A DNA stretch of 29,671 bases, taken from positions 1 through 29,671 of the forward strand of contig JADHTP010000008.1 of the NCBI GenBank assembly GCA_016784945.1, read 5' to 3'. Source of the stretch: Deltaproteobacteria bacterium. Lineage in GTDB: Bacteria > Myxococcota_A > UBA9042 > DTJE01. Each line of letters opens with the position of its first letter. Position 1 is the first letter of the stretch. Positions 8,187 through 14,956 of the stretch are shown here, one piece after another. The position numbers were made by a program, and so were the translations under genes. The notes under the pieces are model-generated. The model saw only the letters and a list, made by a program, of their open reading frames with translations. It had not been told where the DNA came from and searched no databases.

Positions 8187-8336
8187 TTGGGGTCCCTCCG
8201 AGGACAAAGGGGGTCAGTGCGACCCAGGTCCGCTAAAACCCAGACAACAACAACCCTCCCTCTCCTCGGAATCCTCGGAAGGTTCTCCGAAGAGGAAGGC
8301 ACCACAATGATCCGGGAAAATTCATTGCAATGTCAA
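8187..8336 (-). promoter_or_regulatory. Leader and possible promoter of the polyamine operon
   Basis: On the minus strand a TTGACA (8331-8336) could be a -35, but only a weak -10 (GATCAT-like) lies at usable distance. The transcribed leader contains an inverted repeat: CCTCT..TCGGA (8259-8270) pairs with TCCGA-AGAGG (8286-8295), ten pairs with a two-base bulge. The loop and the 3' arm carry repeated TCCGAGGA units resembling Shine-Dalgarno sequence. It could affect speD translation. Structure and promoter are read by eye. Confidence 0.35.
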
Positions 8337-8388
8337 CAGAAAATCTCTTCGTGTCTGGAGGACCCGTAATCGTCCGTCTCTCGGTATC

Positions 8389-8469
8389 GTTGACTGGAAC
8401 GGGCGACCAACACTTCGATCGGTAGCGTTTCGATTGTTGTTTCCAGCACGCAAATCGCGCCCCCGCTAC
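8389..8469. repeat. Repeat Y, copy A (palindromic, about 81 bp)
   Basis: Starts GTTGACTGGAACGGGCGACC and ends in the palindrome arm CGCTAC. GTAGCG (8422-8427) pairs with CGCTAC (8464-8469), and inside it CGATT pairs with AATCG, giving a nested imperfect hairpin. Near-identical copies lie at 10698-10778 and 15157-15238. In copies A and B an AT-rich stretch (GAATTAACATAATATATAC) follows; in the third copy an integrase-bearing segment follows instead. Confidence 0.85.
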
Positions 8470-8612
8470 TGAATTAACATAATATATACGAAGACTTCAG
8501 GCTATTTCTGCGGGACGTGTTTCTGTCTCGAATCGCAACATGTGACCACTCAGTGGCCATTGGACGGGGAAAAAGAGATTTCTGGAGGTCGGTCTCCCCA
8601 GGATAAAGGTGT

Positions 8613-8852
8613 TCACCTTGTTTCTCCTCCGTCCAAACGGAGCCGAAGGAGCTTCGCGTGCTGCTTCGGCCAACTCATTGGTGGTGTCAAGCATATCCCG
8701 TCGGGACGTACGAAGGCGCATACGGACTGCATAGAGTGCTTCGCGCAGTTGTCAGGAGTGTTGCGACGACAGCCCACCGTTTGCTCTGCTGTGTCGAGGT
8801 CTTCCAACGGCTTGTGGAGCCGCTGAGTCTGGTCTTGTGGATATGTCGTCAA
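8613..8852 (-). CDS. Small Cys/His protein conserved in the RRM cassette (copy A)
   Basis: A 79-aa frame ending ...LLRLRLDGGETR. The TTG at 8852 aligns exactly with the ATG of copy B, but a longer reading to 8933 exists. The core reads HKPLEDLDTAEQTVGC, then RRNTPDNCAKHSMQ, VCAFVRPDG, CLTPP and SWPKQHAKLL. Between copies A and B most base changes in this frame are synonymous third-position changes (about 9 of 14 that I counted), unlike the overlapping frames, so I regard it as a real gene. Both copies stop at the same TGA, after which the sequences diverge. It lies downstream of the RRM gene on the same strand. Function unknown. The weak TTG start in this copy may mean it is decaying. Confidence 0.5.
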   Translation of the reverse strand: MTTYPQDQTQRLHKPLEDLDTAEQTVGCRRNTPDNCAKHSMQSVCAFVRPDGICLTPPMSWPKQHAKLLRLRLDGGETR

Positions 8853-8978
8853 AGTACAGGCCACCCACCTGTCCCAATAGAAACCACTTTGGAAGTTCCA
8901 GTTCTTCTCGGCGACTCCTTGCCCGACCCGCAAGGGAATCGGCCCGGACTCCGGTCAGGGACAGGTGCGGCCGGGTTA

Positions 8979-9010
8979 GCCAGGGGGAGAGCATCGCCCC
9001 CCCCCCCGGC
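8979..9010 (-). terminator. GC-rich hairpin after RRM gene, copy A
   Basis: GCCAGGGGG (8979-8987) can pair with the C-run ending in CCGGC (9002-9010) around a loop containing AGAGCATCG. The matching hairpin in copy B is a perfect 9-bp stem. There is no U-tract, so it may be a Rho-type or leaky terminator, or an RNA 3'-end stabiliser between the RRM gene and the small ORF. The 11-C run here may be prone to slippage or sequencing error. Confidence 0.45.
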
Positions 9011-9033
9011 CCGGCTCGTGGATACTCTGGCTT

Positions 9034-9330
9034 CTACCAGGTGCGGTTGCTGCGATACTCGCCGCGGTCGCCGCCGCGATTCTCGCGCTCACGAGGGTAG
9101 TCCACCTTGAGGTTGCGGCTGTCGAGGTCGAGCCCGTCCATGCCTTCCTTGCACTTCGCAGCCGAATCGTCATTGACGAAGGTTACGAAGCCGAAGCCGC
9201 GCGAACGGCCTGAGTCACGATCGGTGATGATCTTGACTTCCTCGATGTCACCGTACTGACTGGCTGCGCTCTGCAACGAGTCCTCGGTAGTCGCCCATGC
9301 AAGACCGCCAATAAATAGTTTGTTCTTCAT
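9034..9330 (-). CDS. RRM-domain RNA-binding protein, paralogue A
   Basis: A 98-aa single-RRM protein of the small bacterial/cyanobacterial Rbp type, predicted to bind single-stranded RNA in the cytoplasm. RNP2 is KLFIGGLAW (residues 3-11) and RNP1 is SRGFGFVTF (about 43-51). A short Arg/Gly-rich tail (RENRGGDRGEYRSNRTW) follows the domain. The start MKNKLF at 9330 has AAGGAG eight bases upstream. It is very similar to 11289-11582; differences include VND/ADE in the helix after RNP1 and the composition of the tail. It is transcribed divergently from hsp20 with a long structured leader. Stress-responsive (cold or heat) RNA handling is plausible from the context but not shown. Confidence 0.93.
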   Translation of the reverse strand: MKNKLFIGGLAWATTEDSLQSAASQYGDIEEVKIITDRDSGRSRGFGFVTFVNDDSAAKCKEGMDGLDLDSRNLKVDYPRERENRGGDRGEYRSNRTW

Positions 9331-9580
9331 CTGAAACACTCCTTGGAACATCTCGGGGCACAGTGCCCCGAATCTGGTGCCCTCGGCACCGGTCATGGAG
9401 GCCACCGACGGATCGGTGTCCGGTTTGTCCTGATTCCAGGCGCACATGCGCCATCGTCCGTTCCGGGCACCATGACGGTCTGTTGAGGGACCATGACGGG
9501 ATACGGTTCAGATCGAATTGGAGGGGAAAACCACCTCAAAATCGAACACACATTATCATGCTACCAATCAAAAAGAAATC
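9331..9580 (-). promoter_or_regulatory. Promoter and structured 5' leader of RRM gene A
   Basis: A conserved box pair GATTTC (9575-9580) and GATAAT (9552-9557), 17 bp apart, is the likely promoter; the same pair recurs in copy B. Transcription from about 9545 would give a leader of about 215 nt. It contains four perfect hairpins: CGGGGCA/TGCCCCG (9354-9370), GGTGCC/GGCACC (9376-9390), CACCGA/TCGGTG (9403-9418) and GGCGC/GCGCC (9439-9452). Further upstream are direct repeats of CCATGACGG. In copy B all four stems are identical while all four loops differ, which supports a functional RNA structure. It may serve autoregulation by the RRM protein or temperature sensing. Confidence 0.6.
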
Positions 9581-9618
9581 TTTTATTTTCGATGGGTTAT
9601 TTTGGACACGAGAACCCC

Positions 9619-9648
9619 TTGACAAATCCCGGACAAGACCAATCTTGT
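9619..9648 (+). promoter_or_regulatory. Possible hsp20 promoter with palindrome ACAAGA-N4-TCTTGT
   Basis: TTGACA (9619-9624) could be the -35. A perfect inverted repeat ACAAGA/TCTTGT (9633-9648) covers the place where a -10 would lie. The -10 itself is poor. The palindrome could be an operator or an alternative-sigma element. It lies about 80 bp before the hsp20 start, between the divergent RRM promoter and hsp20. Confidence 0.35.
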
Positions 9649-9729
9649 TTGTAGTGAGGCGGCGGGCATCCGGAGCCGCGACAAACGCTTCACAGGAAAC
9701 AGGAAAATACACAGTTATGGAGGTGTATG

Positions 9730-10173
9730 ATGACTCTTCAGAAGTGGAATCCCTACTATGGTTTCGACCGGTTCTTCGACGATGTGAACCACGTCGTGGG
9801 CAGGTCAGTGCTGAACCCGGCCAGGAAGGCCCAGAATTGCGGATGCAACTTCGCAGTGGACATCCGTGAGGACGATAAAGAGCTTCGGTTGACGGCCGAA
9901 TTGCCCGGCATCAGTGCAGACGACCTGGACATCCGGGTCGAGGACAATGTTCTGCACATCAACGGCGAGAGGCAGTTCCAGGACGAAGACAACCGGGAAA
10001 ACTACCATCGTCTCGAGCGTTACTACGGCAAGTTCGAGCGGTCCTTCACGCTGCCGACCTATGTCAACAGCGGAAAGATCAGTGCGGAGCACAAAGACGG
10101 TATCCTGACGTTACACATCCCGAAGAAGCCCGAGACCCAGCCACGGCAGATCAAGGTCAAAACGGGCGAATAG
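9730..10173 (+). CDS. Hsp20/alpha-crystallin family small heat-shock protein
   Basis: An ATP-independent chaperone that binds unfolding proteins as oligomers in the cytoplasm. ATG 9730 (MTLQKWNPYYGF, 147 aa) is preferred over 9727 because GGAGG ends 6 nt before it. The alpha-crystallin domain covers about residues 38-140: FAVDIREDDKELRLTAELPG, VEDNVLHINGER, FERSFTLP and DGILTLHIPKKPE are all typical. The N-terminal WNPYYGFDRFFDDV is the usual aromatic-rich arm. Divergent from the RRM gene. A strong hairpin follows the stop. Confidence 0.95.
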   Translation: MTLQKWNPYYGFDRFFDDVNHVVGRSVLNPARKAQNCGCNFAVDIREDDKELRLTAELPGISADDLDIRVEDNVLHINGERQFQDEDNRENYHRLERYYGKFERSFTLPTYVNSGKISAEHKDGILTLHIPKKPETQPRQIKVKTGE

Positions 10174-10180
10174 CCGACAG

Positions 10181-10210
10181 CCTGTGGCCCGTAGCGTTAC
10201 GGGCTGCAGG
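10181..10210 (+). terminator. Hairpin after hsp20
   Basis: GCCCGTA (10187-10193) pairs perfectly with TACGGGC (10198-10204) around GCGT, and CCTG/CAGG extends the stem outside a TG/TG internal loop. It starts 8 nt after the hsp20 stop. No U-tract is present. Confidence 0.5.
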
Positions 10211-10258
10211 TGGGATGATGTCCTGGCCCACAGGGTTGGCAACTTCGTGTGGTTATCA

Positions 10259-10450
10259 ATGACAGCACCGAAACAAAGGCTCGTCGTATGCCAGCAATGC
10301 AGGACACGAATGCCTTTTGAATCGATGCTCAAAGTCCACGGGGGTTGGGCTACCAGACATCAATGTGCCGATCAGAAAGTCTGCTGTGAACGCCGCGAAA
10401 AGAAGGACCGGTATCTGGCTGAACTCGCCAGGGAGGACTTAGATGTTTAA
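10259..10450 (+). CDS. Small Cys-rich protein, possible zinc ribbon
   Basis: A 63-aa frame starting MTAPKQRLVV, containing VCQQCRTRMPFES, then VHGGWATRHQCADQKVCCERR and a charged helical tail (KKDRYLAELARED). The C-x2-C ... H-x-C ... CC spacing could bind one Zn. A longer in-frame start at 10184 would begin inside the terminator hairpin of hsp20 and is less likely. There is no strong Shine-Dalgarno site. It lies at the end of the stretch I call cassette A. Could be a relic; function unknown. Confidence 0.4.
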   Translation: MTAPKQRLVVCQQCRTRMPFESMLKVHGGWATRHQCADQKVCCERREKKDRYLAELAREDLDV

Positions 10451-10497
10451 TCGCGACGCATGCGGAGGCTAAGGTGCCCCCCGTCCCTCTGGAAGGG

Positions 10498-10697
10498 TCC
10501 ATCCACCCGGTTTTGTGACCATTCCGTGTCCACAGGGAGGCAAGGATGAGGGTGTTTTGCAAGGTTGACAAGATCCCACATCCAAGTGTATTCAAGTACA
10601 TGCAAGTTGCCAAGATCTTTGGATAACCCTCATAACCCGAAGGTCTTTGGTTCAAAGCTAGCGTCGAACCACACTCAAGACACGATCGCTCGGCTTC
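10498..10697. repeat. Repeat X, copy 1, with att-like core
   Basis: From TCCATCCAC through GTGTCCACAGGGAGGCAAGG, GTGTATTCAAGTACATGCAAG and the near-palindrome CCAAGATCTTTGG (10610-10622) to the core CTCATAACCCGAAGGTC (10629-10645). A right arm (AGCTAGCGTCGAACCACACT...) follows and leads straight into repeat Y. Copies lie at 14957-15156 and 26010-26158. The core matches a tRNA anticodon-loop-to-variable-loop sequence, but here the following T-arm is not tRNA-like. Confidence 0.85.
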
Positions 10698-10778
10698 GTT
10701 GACTGGAACGGGCGACCAATACTTCGATCGGTAGCGTTTCGATTGTTGTTTCCAGCACGCGAATCGCGCCCCCGCTAC
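10698..10778. repeat. Repeat Y, copy B
   Basis: Same palindromic unit as at 8389, with GTAGCG (10731-10736) pairing CGCTAC (10773-10778). It directly follows the right arm of repeat X copy 1. The stretch 10779-10921 after it matches copy A (AT-rich, then TTTCTGTCTCGAATCGCAAC). I see no gene there. Confidence 0.85.
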
Positions 10779-10921
10779 TGAATTAACATAATATATACAA
10801 AGACTTCAGACTATTTCTGCGAGGCGTATTTCTGTCTCGAATCGCAACTTGTGACCATTCAGTGGCCAATGGACGGGGAGGAAGCTATTTCAGACGGTCT
10901 TGATCTCCAGGATCGGGGTTT

Positions 10922-11161
10922 TCACCTTGTCTCTCCTCCGTCCAACCGGAGCTGAAGAAGCTTCGCGTGCTGCTTCGGCCAGCTCAATGGTGGTGTCAAG
11001 CACATCCCATCGGGACGTACGAAGGCGCATACGCACTGCATCGAGTGCTTCGCGCAGTTGTCAGGGGTGTTGCGACGACAGCCCACCGTCTGCTCTGCTG
11101 TGTCGAGGTCTTCCAACGGCTTGTGGAACCGCTGAGTCTGGTCCTGTGAAAGAGAAGCCAT
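10922..11161 (-). CDS. Small Cys/His protein conserved in the RRM cassette (copy B)
   Basis: 79 aa from ATG 11161 (MASLSQDQTQRFHKPLEDL) with GGAGG ten bases upstream; a TTG one codon earlier is also possible. Conserved blocks are NTPDNCAKHSMQ, VCAFVRPDG, CLTPP and SWPKQHAKLL. It differs from copy A by a few conservative changes (L/F, S/C, I/M, M/L, R/Q) and many silent ones. Cys and His residues are almost entirely retained, so metal binding or a structural disulphide is possible. It lies 127 nt downstream of RRM gene B. I do not recognise a named family. Confidence 0.55.
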   Translation of the reverse strand: MASLSQDQTQRFHKPLEDLDTAEQTVGCRRNTPDNCAKHSMQCVCAFVRPDGMCLTPPLSWPKQHAKLLQLRLDGGETR

Positions 11162-11236
11162 CAACGATGGTCCTCCATCCCTACCTCACGTTCGATGTCA
11201 TCGGCCCGGACTCCGGTCAGGGACAGGGCCGGGTTT

Positions 11237-11265
11237 GCCAGGGGGAGAGCAGCGCCCCCCCTGGC
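11237..11265 (-). terminator. GC-rich hairpin after RRM gene, copy B
   Basis: GCCAGGGGG (11237-11245) pairs perfectly with CCCCCTGGC (11257-11265). Position and stem match the hairpin at 8979-9010, between the RRM gene and the small ORF. No U-tract. Confidence 0.5.
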
Positions 11266-11288
11266 CCTACTTGTGGATCACCTGGTTT

Positions 11289-11582
11289 CTACCAGGTACG
11301 GTTGCTGCGGTAGTTACCGCCACCACTGCGGTCCTCGCGCTCGCGCGGGTAGTCCACTTTGAGGTTGCGGCCGTCGAGGTCGAGCCCTTCCATCCCTTCC
11401 TTGCACTTAGCAGCGGATTCTTCGTCGGCGAAGGTCACGAAGCCGAAGCCGCGCGAACGGCCCGAGTCGCGATCCGTGATGATCTTGATCTCCTCGATGT
11501 CACCGTACTGACTGGCTGCGCTCTGCAACGAGTCCTCGGTGGTCGCCCATGCAAGACCGCCAATAAATAGTTTGTTCTTCAT
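11289..11582 (-). CDS. RRM-domain RNA-binding protein, paralogue B
   Basis: A 97-aa single-RRM protein, close paralogue of the one at 9034. RNP2 is KLFIGGLAW and RNP1 is SRGFGFVTF. The domain is followed by a basic Gly/Ser tail (REREDRSGGGNYRSNRTW). The first 30 residues are identical to paralogue A; changes cluster in the last helix and the tail. The start MKNKLF has an AAGGGAG-type site upstream. Retention of both RNP motifs and the whole leader suggests both copies are functional. RNA targets are unknown; the gene's own leader is a candidate. Confidence 0.93.
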   Translation of the reverse strand: MKNKLFIGGLAWATTEDSLQSAASQYGDIEEIKIITDRDSGRSRGFGFVTFADEESAAKCKEGMEGLDLDGRNLKVDYPREREDRSGGGNYRSNRTW

Positions 11583-11832
11583 CTGAAACACTCCCTTGGA
11601 ACATTCCGGGGCAAAATGCCCCGAATCTGGTGCCATCGGCACCGGTCATGGAGGCCACCGACACGTCGGTGTCCGGTTGTCCTGATTCCAGGCGCTCATG
11701 CGCCATCGTCCGTTCCTGGCTCCATGACGGTCTGTTGAGGGACCATGACGGGATTCGGTTCAGATCGAATTGGAGGGGAAAACCACCTCAAAATCGGATT
11801 TATTTTATCAGATCCATTAACAAAAGGAAATC
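11583..11832 (-). promoter_or_regulatory. Promoter and structured 5' leader of RRM gene B
   Basis: GATTTC (11827-11832), 17 bp, GATAAA (11804-11809), then a leader of about 215 nt. Its four hairpins have the same stems as copy A: 11607-11623, 11629-11643, 11656-11671 and 11691-11704. The loops differ (AAA for CAG, ATC for CTC, CACG for CGGA, TCAT for ACAT on the plus strand). Stem conservation with loop drift is what a selected RNA structure would show. The rest of 11583-11951 holds no gene that I can support. Confidence 0.6.
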
Positions 11833-11951
11833 TTTTATTTTCGACTGGTTATGCGGGACTCGGAAACGGGTCCAGCGTTCATCAGCGGTTGTGTCCCGTC
11901 CCGGTCGCCCAGGGCTGAAGCTCACTCGCGATTCCGTCTGGTGGGGGTCCT

Positions 11952-13205
11952 CTACTCGGCGTCTGCTTCTTCCTGTTCCTGCCGCTTCCTGGCGGCCTCG
12001 TCCCCTGACTGGTCTCCCAGGGCGGCAAGCTGTTCCCGAAGCATCGGGACGAAGTCGAAGATCGTGTCAGGAAAGTGTTCGGGGGGGCCCGTCGGTCCCA
12101 GAACCTCGCGGGTCACGACTCCCGCCACGTGGCTGTCTTTCAGGTGGATCTCCAGGAAGCACTTCGGCATCGGATCGAACTCGGTCCCGCCCTTACCGAT
12201 CGCATATTCGTCCCGCATCGCTCCGGTCTGCACGATCCGCCTGGTCCCGTGGCGACTGTACAGGAGGTGATGCTGGTGCCCCAGCACGAACAGTTCGTAG
12301 GGTTTCATGGCCACCGTGTTTTCGAGCCATTCCTGGTCGAAGTCGACGTTGGGATTGGTCTGAACCAGGTGTCGGATCACTTCCTTCAGCATGGTCCAGC
12401 GGAACTTCAGCAGGGGATCCTTGCGGACAAGGTAGCCGCGCCAGAAGTCCTTCGTCCAGTACTGCCACGCCAGCCCGTAGAACAGGTCCTTCAACTCGGG
12501 CACCAGTTCCATGAGCAGCTTCTTCGGGACGAGTCGGTCATAGAAATAGAGCAGTGGGTGCAGGGGAACCACGATGCTCAGCAGGCCGATCGAGGCCCAA
12601 CTCAGGTTCAGAAGCGCGTCGTCGCCCCCGCTGATGAACGGGTGGTCCGGGTCCATGAAAAAGAGCGGATCGAGTTGGCTTCCATGCTCGATGTAAACAG
12701 GACCGATTGCCAGGTCGAAGCCGGGAAATCGCACGTTTTCCCCACCGCCGCAAACATTCCGGATCGCACGCTGCACCGCGGGAAACAGGATCTCCGCGTC
12801 GTGATTGCCGACAATGAAGTGTACGGCGTTCTGCCCTTCTCCCTGCTCGATGAAGTGTTCAAGACCTTTGAAGAACACCCCATGCGCCGATCGGATGACG
12901 TCGAACTTCTCAAGTGCGATCTCACGGGTGATATGAGTCGGATAGCTGCCGTCAACGGGGATCTTCAACAGGTCGAACGTGTCCCCGTTGAACACGAGGT
13001 CGACCGGTTTGCCCCGGTAGGCCCCTGTCGTGTAGGCCGAGACCAGGTCGGCGAGGAACTGCGGGTGAGGAAAATCGTCTCGTTCACCGCCGTCGCCCAT
13101 CTCGATGTCGCTCATCACGACGACGATCCGATCCGCGTCGGCAAGTCCCGGCGCAAACGTGCGGGATCGACTCCCAACCTTCCGGGCGGTTTTCGAAGCT
13201 GTCAC
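11952..13205 (-). CDS. Calcineurin-like metallophosphoesterase (LpxH-like superfamily) with altered first motif
   Basis: A 417-aa dinuclear-metal phosphoesterase of unknown substrate. Motifs in order are SDIEMG (D33), FNGDTFD (D75, D78), VGNHD (N134, H135), EHGSQLD (H174) and VLGHQHH near the C-terminus. The first motif is normally D-x-H; here it is D-I-E, so one metal ligand is changed. A hydrophobic insert at about 205-225 (WASIGLLSIVVPLHPLLYFYD) could associate with membrane. The start is GTG 13205, with a GAGG site upstream and a perfect hairpin in the leader. It lies after RRM cassette B and is divergent from the dehydrogenase gene. The C-terminal 25 residues are charged and probably disordered. 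Confidence 0.85.
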   Translation of the reverse strand: MTASKTARKVGSRSRTFAPGLADADRIVVVMSDIEMGDGGERDDFPHPQFLADLVSAYTTGAYRGKPVDLVFNGDTFDLLKIPVDGSYPTHITREIALEKFDVIRSAHGVFFKGLEHFIEQGEGQNAVHFIVGNHDAEILFPAVQRAIRNVCGGGENVRFPGFDLAIGPVYIEHGSQLDPLFFMDPDHPFISGGDDALLNLSWASIGLLSIVVPLHPLLYFYDRLVPKKLLMELVPELKDLFYGLAWQYWTKDFWRGYLVRKDPLLKFRWTMLKEVIRHLVQTNPNVDFDQEWLENTVAMKPYELFVLGHQHHLLYSRHGTRRIVQTGAMRDEYAIGKGGTEFDPMPKCFLEIHLKDSHVAGVVTREVLGPTGPPEHFPDTIFDFVPMLREQLAALGDQSGDEAARKRQEQEEADAE

Positions 13206-13290
13206 GGCAAGACCTCACCTTCCTCACCGGACTGCCGGGCAGTCCGGCTTCATTCCGTCTCAACGGTTCTCTCCAACGAAGGTGATTATA
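13206..13290 (-). promoter_or_regulatory. Promoter -10 and leader hairpin of the phosphoesterase gene
   Basis: A perfect TATAAT on the minus strand (13285-13290) with no good -35 at 17 bp. A 21-base palindrome, CCGGACTGCC/GGCAGTCCGG (13227-13247), would form a hairpin a few bases before the ribosome-binding site. The remaining 13291-13504 is the divergent spacer to the dehydrogenase gene; it has a weak TACTAT-like -10 for that gene and no ORF I would support. Confidence 0.4.
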
Positions 13291-13504
13291 CCCGCATGGG
13301 GATCGGCCTCGTTGAAATCTGTCACCGGGCAGACGGTCCGAAAAGTGCCACTTTCGCTGACGACGTACACATGCGCGATAGATTAAACATGGTCGTTAGG
13401 GTACTATTCCCTGGTGCGCTGACCTGCCAGAAATCCAAGTCCAAACAGCGTAGCAGTAAGGGATAGCACATGTTTTCACGCTCTATGTGAGCAGGAGAAT
13501 AAGA

Positions 13505-14878
13505 ATGAAAAGAGTATTGATCCTTGGTGCCGGTTTTGTGGTCAAGCCCATGATCGATTACTTCGTCAAGATATGCCAATACCACGTAACAGTAGCCACC
13601 CGGACCGTTTCAAAAGCTCAGAGGCTTCTGGATGGATACGAAAATGGCGTAGCAGTTCAGTGGATTCTTGATGATTCCGCAACGCTTGCCAAAATGGTTG
13701 GTGAATCCGACATCGTTGTCAGTTTGATTCCTCCCAGCTTGCATGTGCCTGTTGCAAAAACCTGCATCGCATACAAGAAACACCTCGTGACAACTTCCTA
13801 TATCAGCCCCGAGTTGCAGAGCCTGGACGAAGAGGCAAAGAAGAATGGGCTGATATTTCTCAACGAAATCGGCGAGGATCCGGGAATTGACCACATGACC
13901 ACCAAGAAGTCGATCGATGAAGTGGTGTTTCATGGCGGCAAGATTCTGAAGGTGATTTCCTTTGGAGCAGGCCTTCCGTCCTACTCCTCGAACAATAATC
14001 CGCTGGTGTACAAATTCTCCTGGAGTCCCAGGGGAACCCTGCTCGCGGCTCAAACGGCTGGCAGATATCTTAATTGCGGCAAAGTAGTCGAAGTGCCCGG
14101 CGACAAGCTTTTCGAGAACTACTGGCTTGTAGACATTGATGGACTTGGTGCCTTCGAAACCTATCCAAACAGAGATTCGCTGCGGTATGTCGAACCATAC
14201 AATCTCACTGCAGAGGGCCTCACATTGTACCGGGGACTTCTACGATTTTCGGGGCACTGTAACAATATGCGGGGCATGCTGGAACTCGGGCTCCTTGACG
14301 GCAAGGAAGATAAAGAATTTACAGGTAGAACTCACCGACAATTCCTGGCGGAGCTTCTTGAGCGCAGGGAAGATGACGACCTGGATCTCGCCTTGAGTGA
14401 GAAACTGGAAGTCAATCGTAATGCCGATATCATCAAACGACTGAAGTGGCTCGGGTTGTTCAGTGACAGCCAGATTACGCCCCTGAACAAATCCAATCTG
14501 GATGTAACAGTCGAACTGATGCTGACCAGAATGTCCTATGAGCCCCATGAGAAGGACATGACAATTGTGCATGACGAAGTGGTCGCTGACTTCCACGGGG
14601 GGCGTGAGAGTAGAATCACGACCGTCATGCTGGAAGGGATCCCACTGGGTGACTCGGCCATGTCCCGTGCTGTTTCCCTTCCTGCGGCTATCGCATCAAG
14701 GCTGATCCTGGAAGACAAGATTTCGGAACGTGGAGTAATTATGCCTGTATTTACGGACATATACACTCCTGTTCTAAAGGAACTGGAATTGGATCATGAT
14801 TTTCTGATACGACACAAGGTGATCAGGCTCGATGACAGTTTTGTTGGTTTCGGGCGCGGTGTTGATTCTCGCTCTTGA
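13505..14878 (+). CDS. Saccharopine dehydrogenase family protein (LYS9-like)
   Basis: An NAD(P)-dependent oxidoreductase of the saccharopine dehydrogenase (glutamate-forming) / carboxynorspermidine dehydrogenase superfamily. The start MKRVLILGAGFV (13505, 457 aa) follows AGGAG. The Rossmann motif GAGFVVKP is followed by VATRT, VSLIPPSLH, YISPELQSLDEEAK, EIGEDPGIDHM and then GLPSYSSNNNPLVYKFSWSPRG. The last is the hallmark of LYS9-type proteins (GLP...NPL-YKFSWSP). The normal role is in lysine metabolism via saccharopine. By eye its GC content is clearly below that of flanking genes and A/T-ending codons are common, suggesting recent transfer. No other lysine genes are adjacent. It sits between repeat X copies 1 and 2. 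Confidence 0.88.
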   Translation: MKRVLILGAGFVVKPMIDYFVKICQYHVTVATRTVSKAQRLLDGYENGVAVQWILDDSATLAKMVGESDIVVSLIPPSLHVPVAKTCIAYKKHLVTTSYISPELQSLDEEAKKNGLIFLNEIGEDPGIDHMTTKKSIDEVVFHGGKILKVISFGAGLPSYSSNNNPLVYKFSWSPRGTLLAAQTAGRYLNCGKVVEVPGDKLFENYWLVDIDGLGAFETYPNRDSLRYVEPYNLTAEGLTLYRGLLRFSGHCNNMRGMLELGLLDGKEDKEFTGRTHRQFLAELLERREDDDLDLALSEKLEVNRNADIIKRLKWLGLFSDSQITPLNKSNLDVTVELMLTRMSYEPHEKDMTIVHDEVVADFHGGRESRITTVMLEGIPLGDSAMSRAVSLPAAIASRLILEDKISERGVIMPVFTDIYTPVLKELELDHDFLIRHKVIRLDDSFVGFGRGVDSRS

Positions 14879-14956
14879 CGATACTGCATTTCTCGCTCTC
14901 ACCTCCCGTAGGATGTATAGATGATATCGGTTGGATATCGTGTACTTCCTGAAAAA

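Larger units (their letters stand above)
8389..9600. repeat. Segmental duplication, copy A (RRM cassette)
   Basis: The stretch from repeat Y through the small Cys ORF, the hairpin, the RRM gene and its leader to the AT-rich promoter region is repeated at about 10698-11850 in the same orientation. Similarity is highest in the RRM gene, its leader and repeat Y. It is lower in 8840-8940, where copy A has unrelated sequence. Ends are approximate. Confidence 0.85.
10698..11850. repeat. Segmental duplication, copy B (RRM cassette)
   Basis: Second copy of the cassette at 8389-9600 in the same orientation: repeat Y, small Cys ORF, hairpin, RRM gene, structured leader and promoter. The two copies have diverged mostly at silent codon positions and hairpin loops, so the duplication is old enough to have been filtered by selection. 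Ends are approximate. Confidence 0.85.

Noticed and set aside
8996..9007. Eleven-C run as a phase-variation tract
   Set aside because: It lies in the hairpin after the RRM gene, not in a coding frame or promoter; copy B has seven C, so length drift alone explains it.
10350..10655. Minus-strand frame reading NQRPSGYEGYPK and its equivalents at repeat X copies
   Set aside because: It arises from translating the att-like repeat in reverse; copies carry different stops and starts and no protein family fits.
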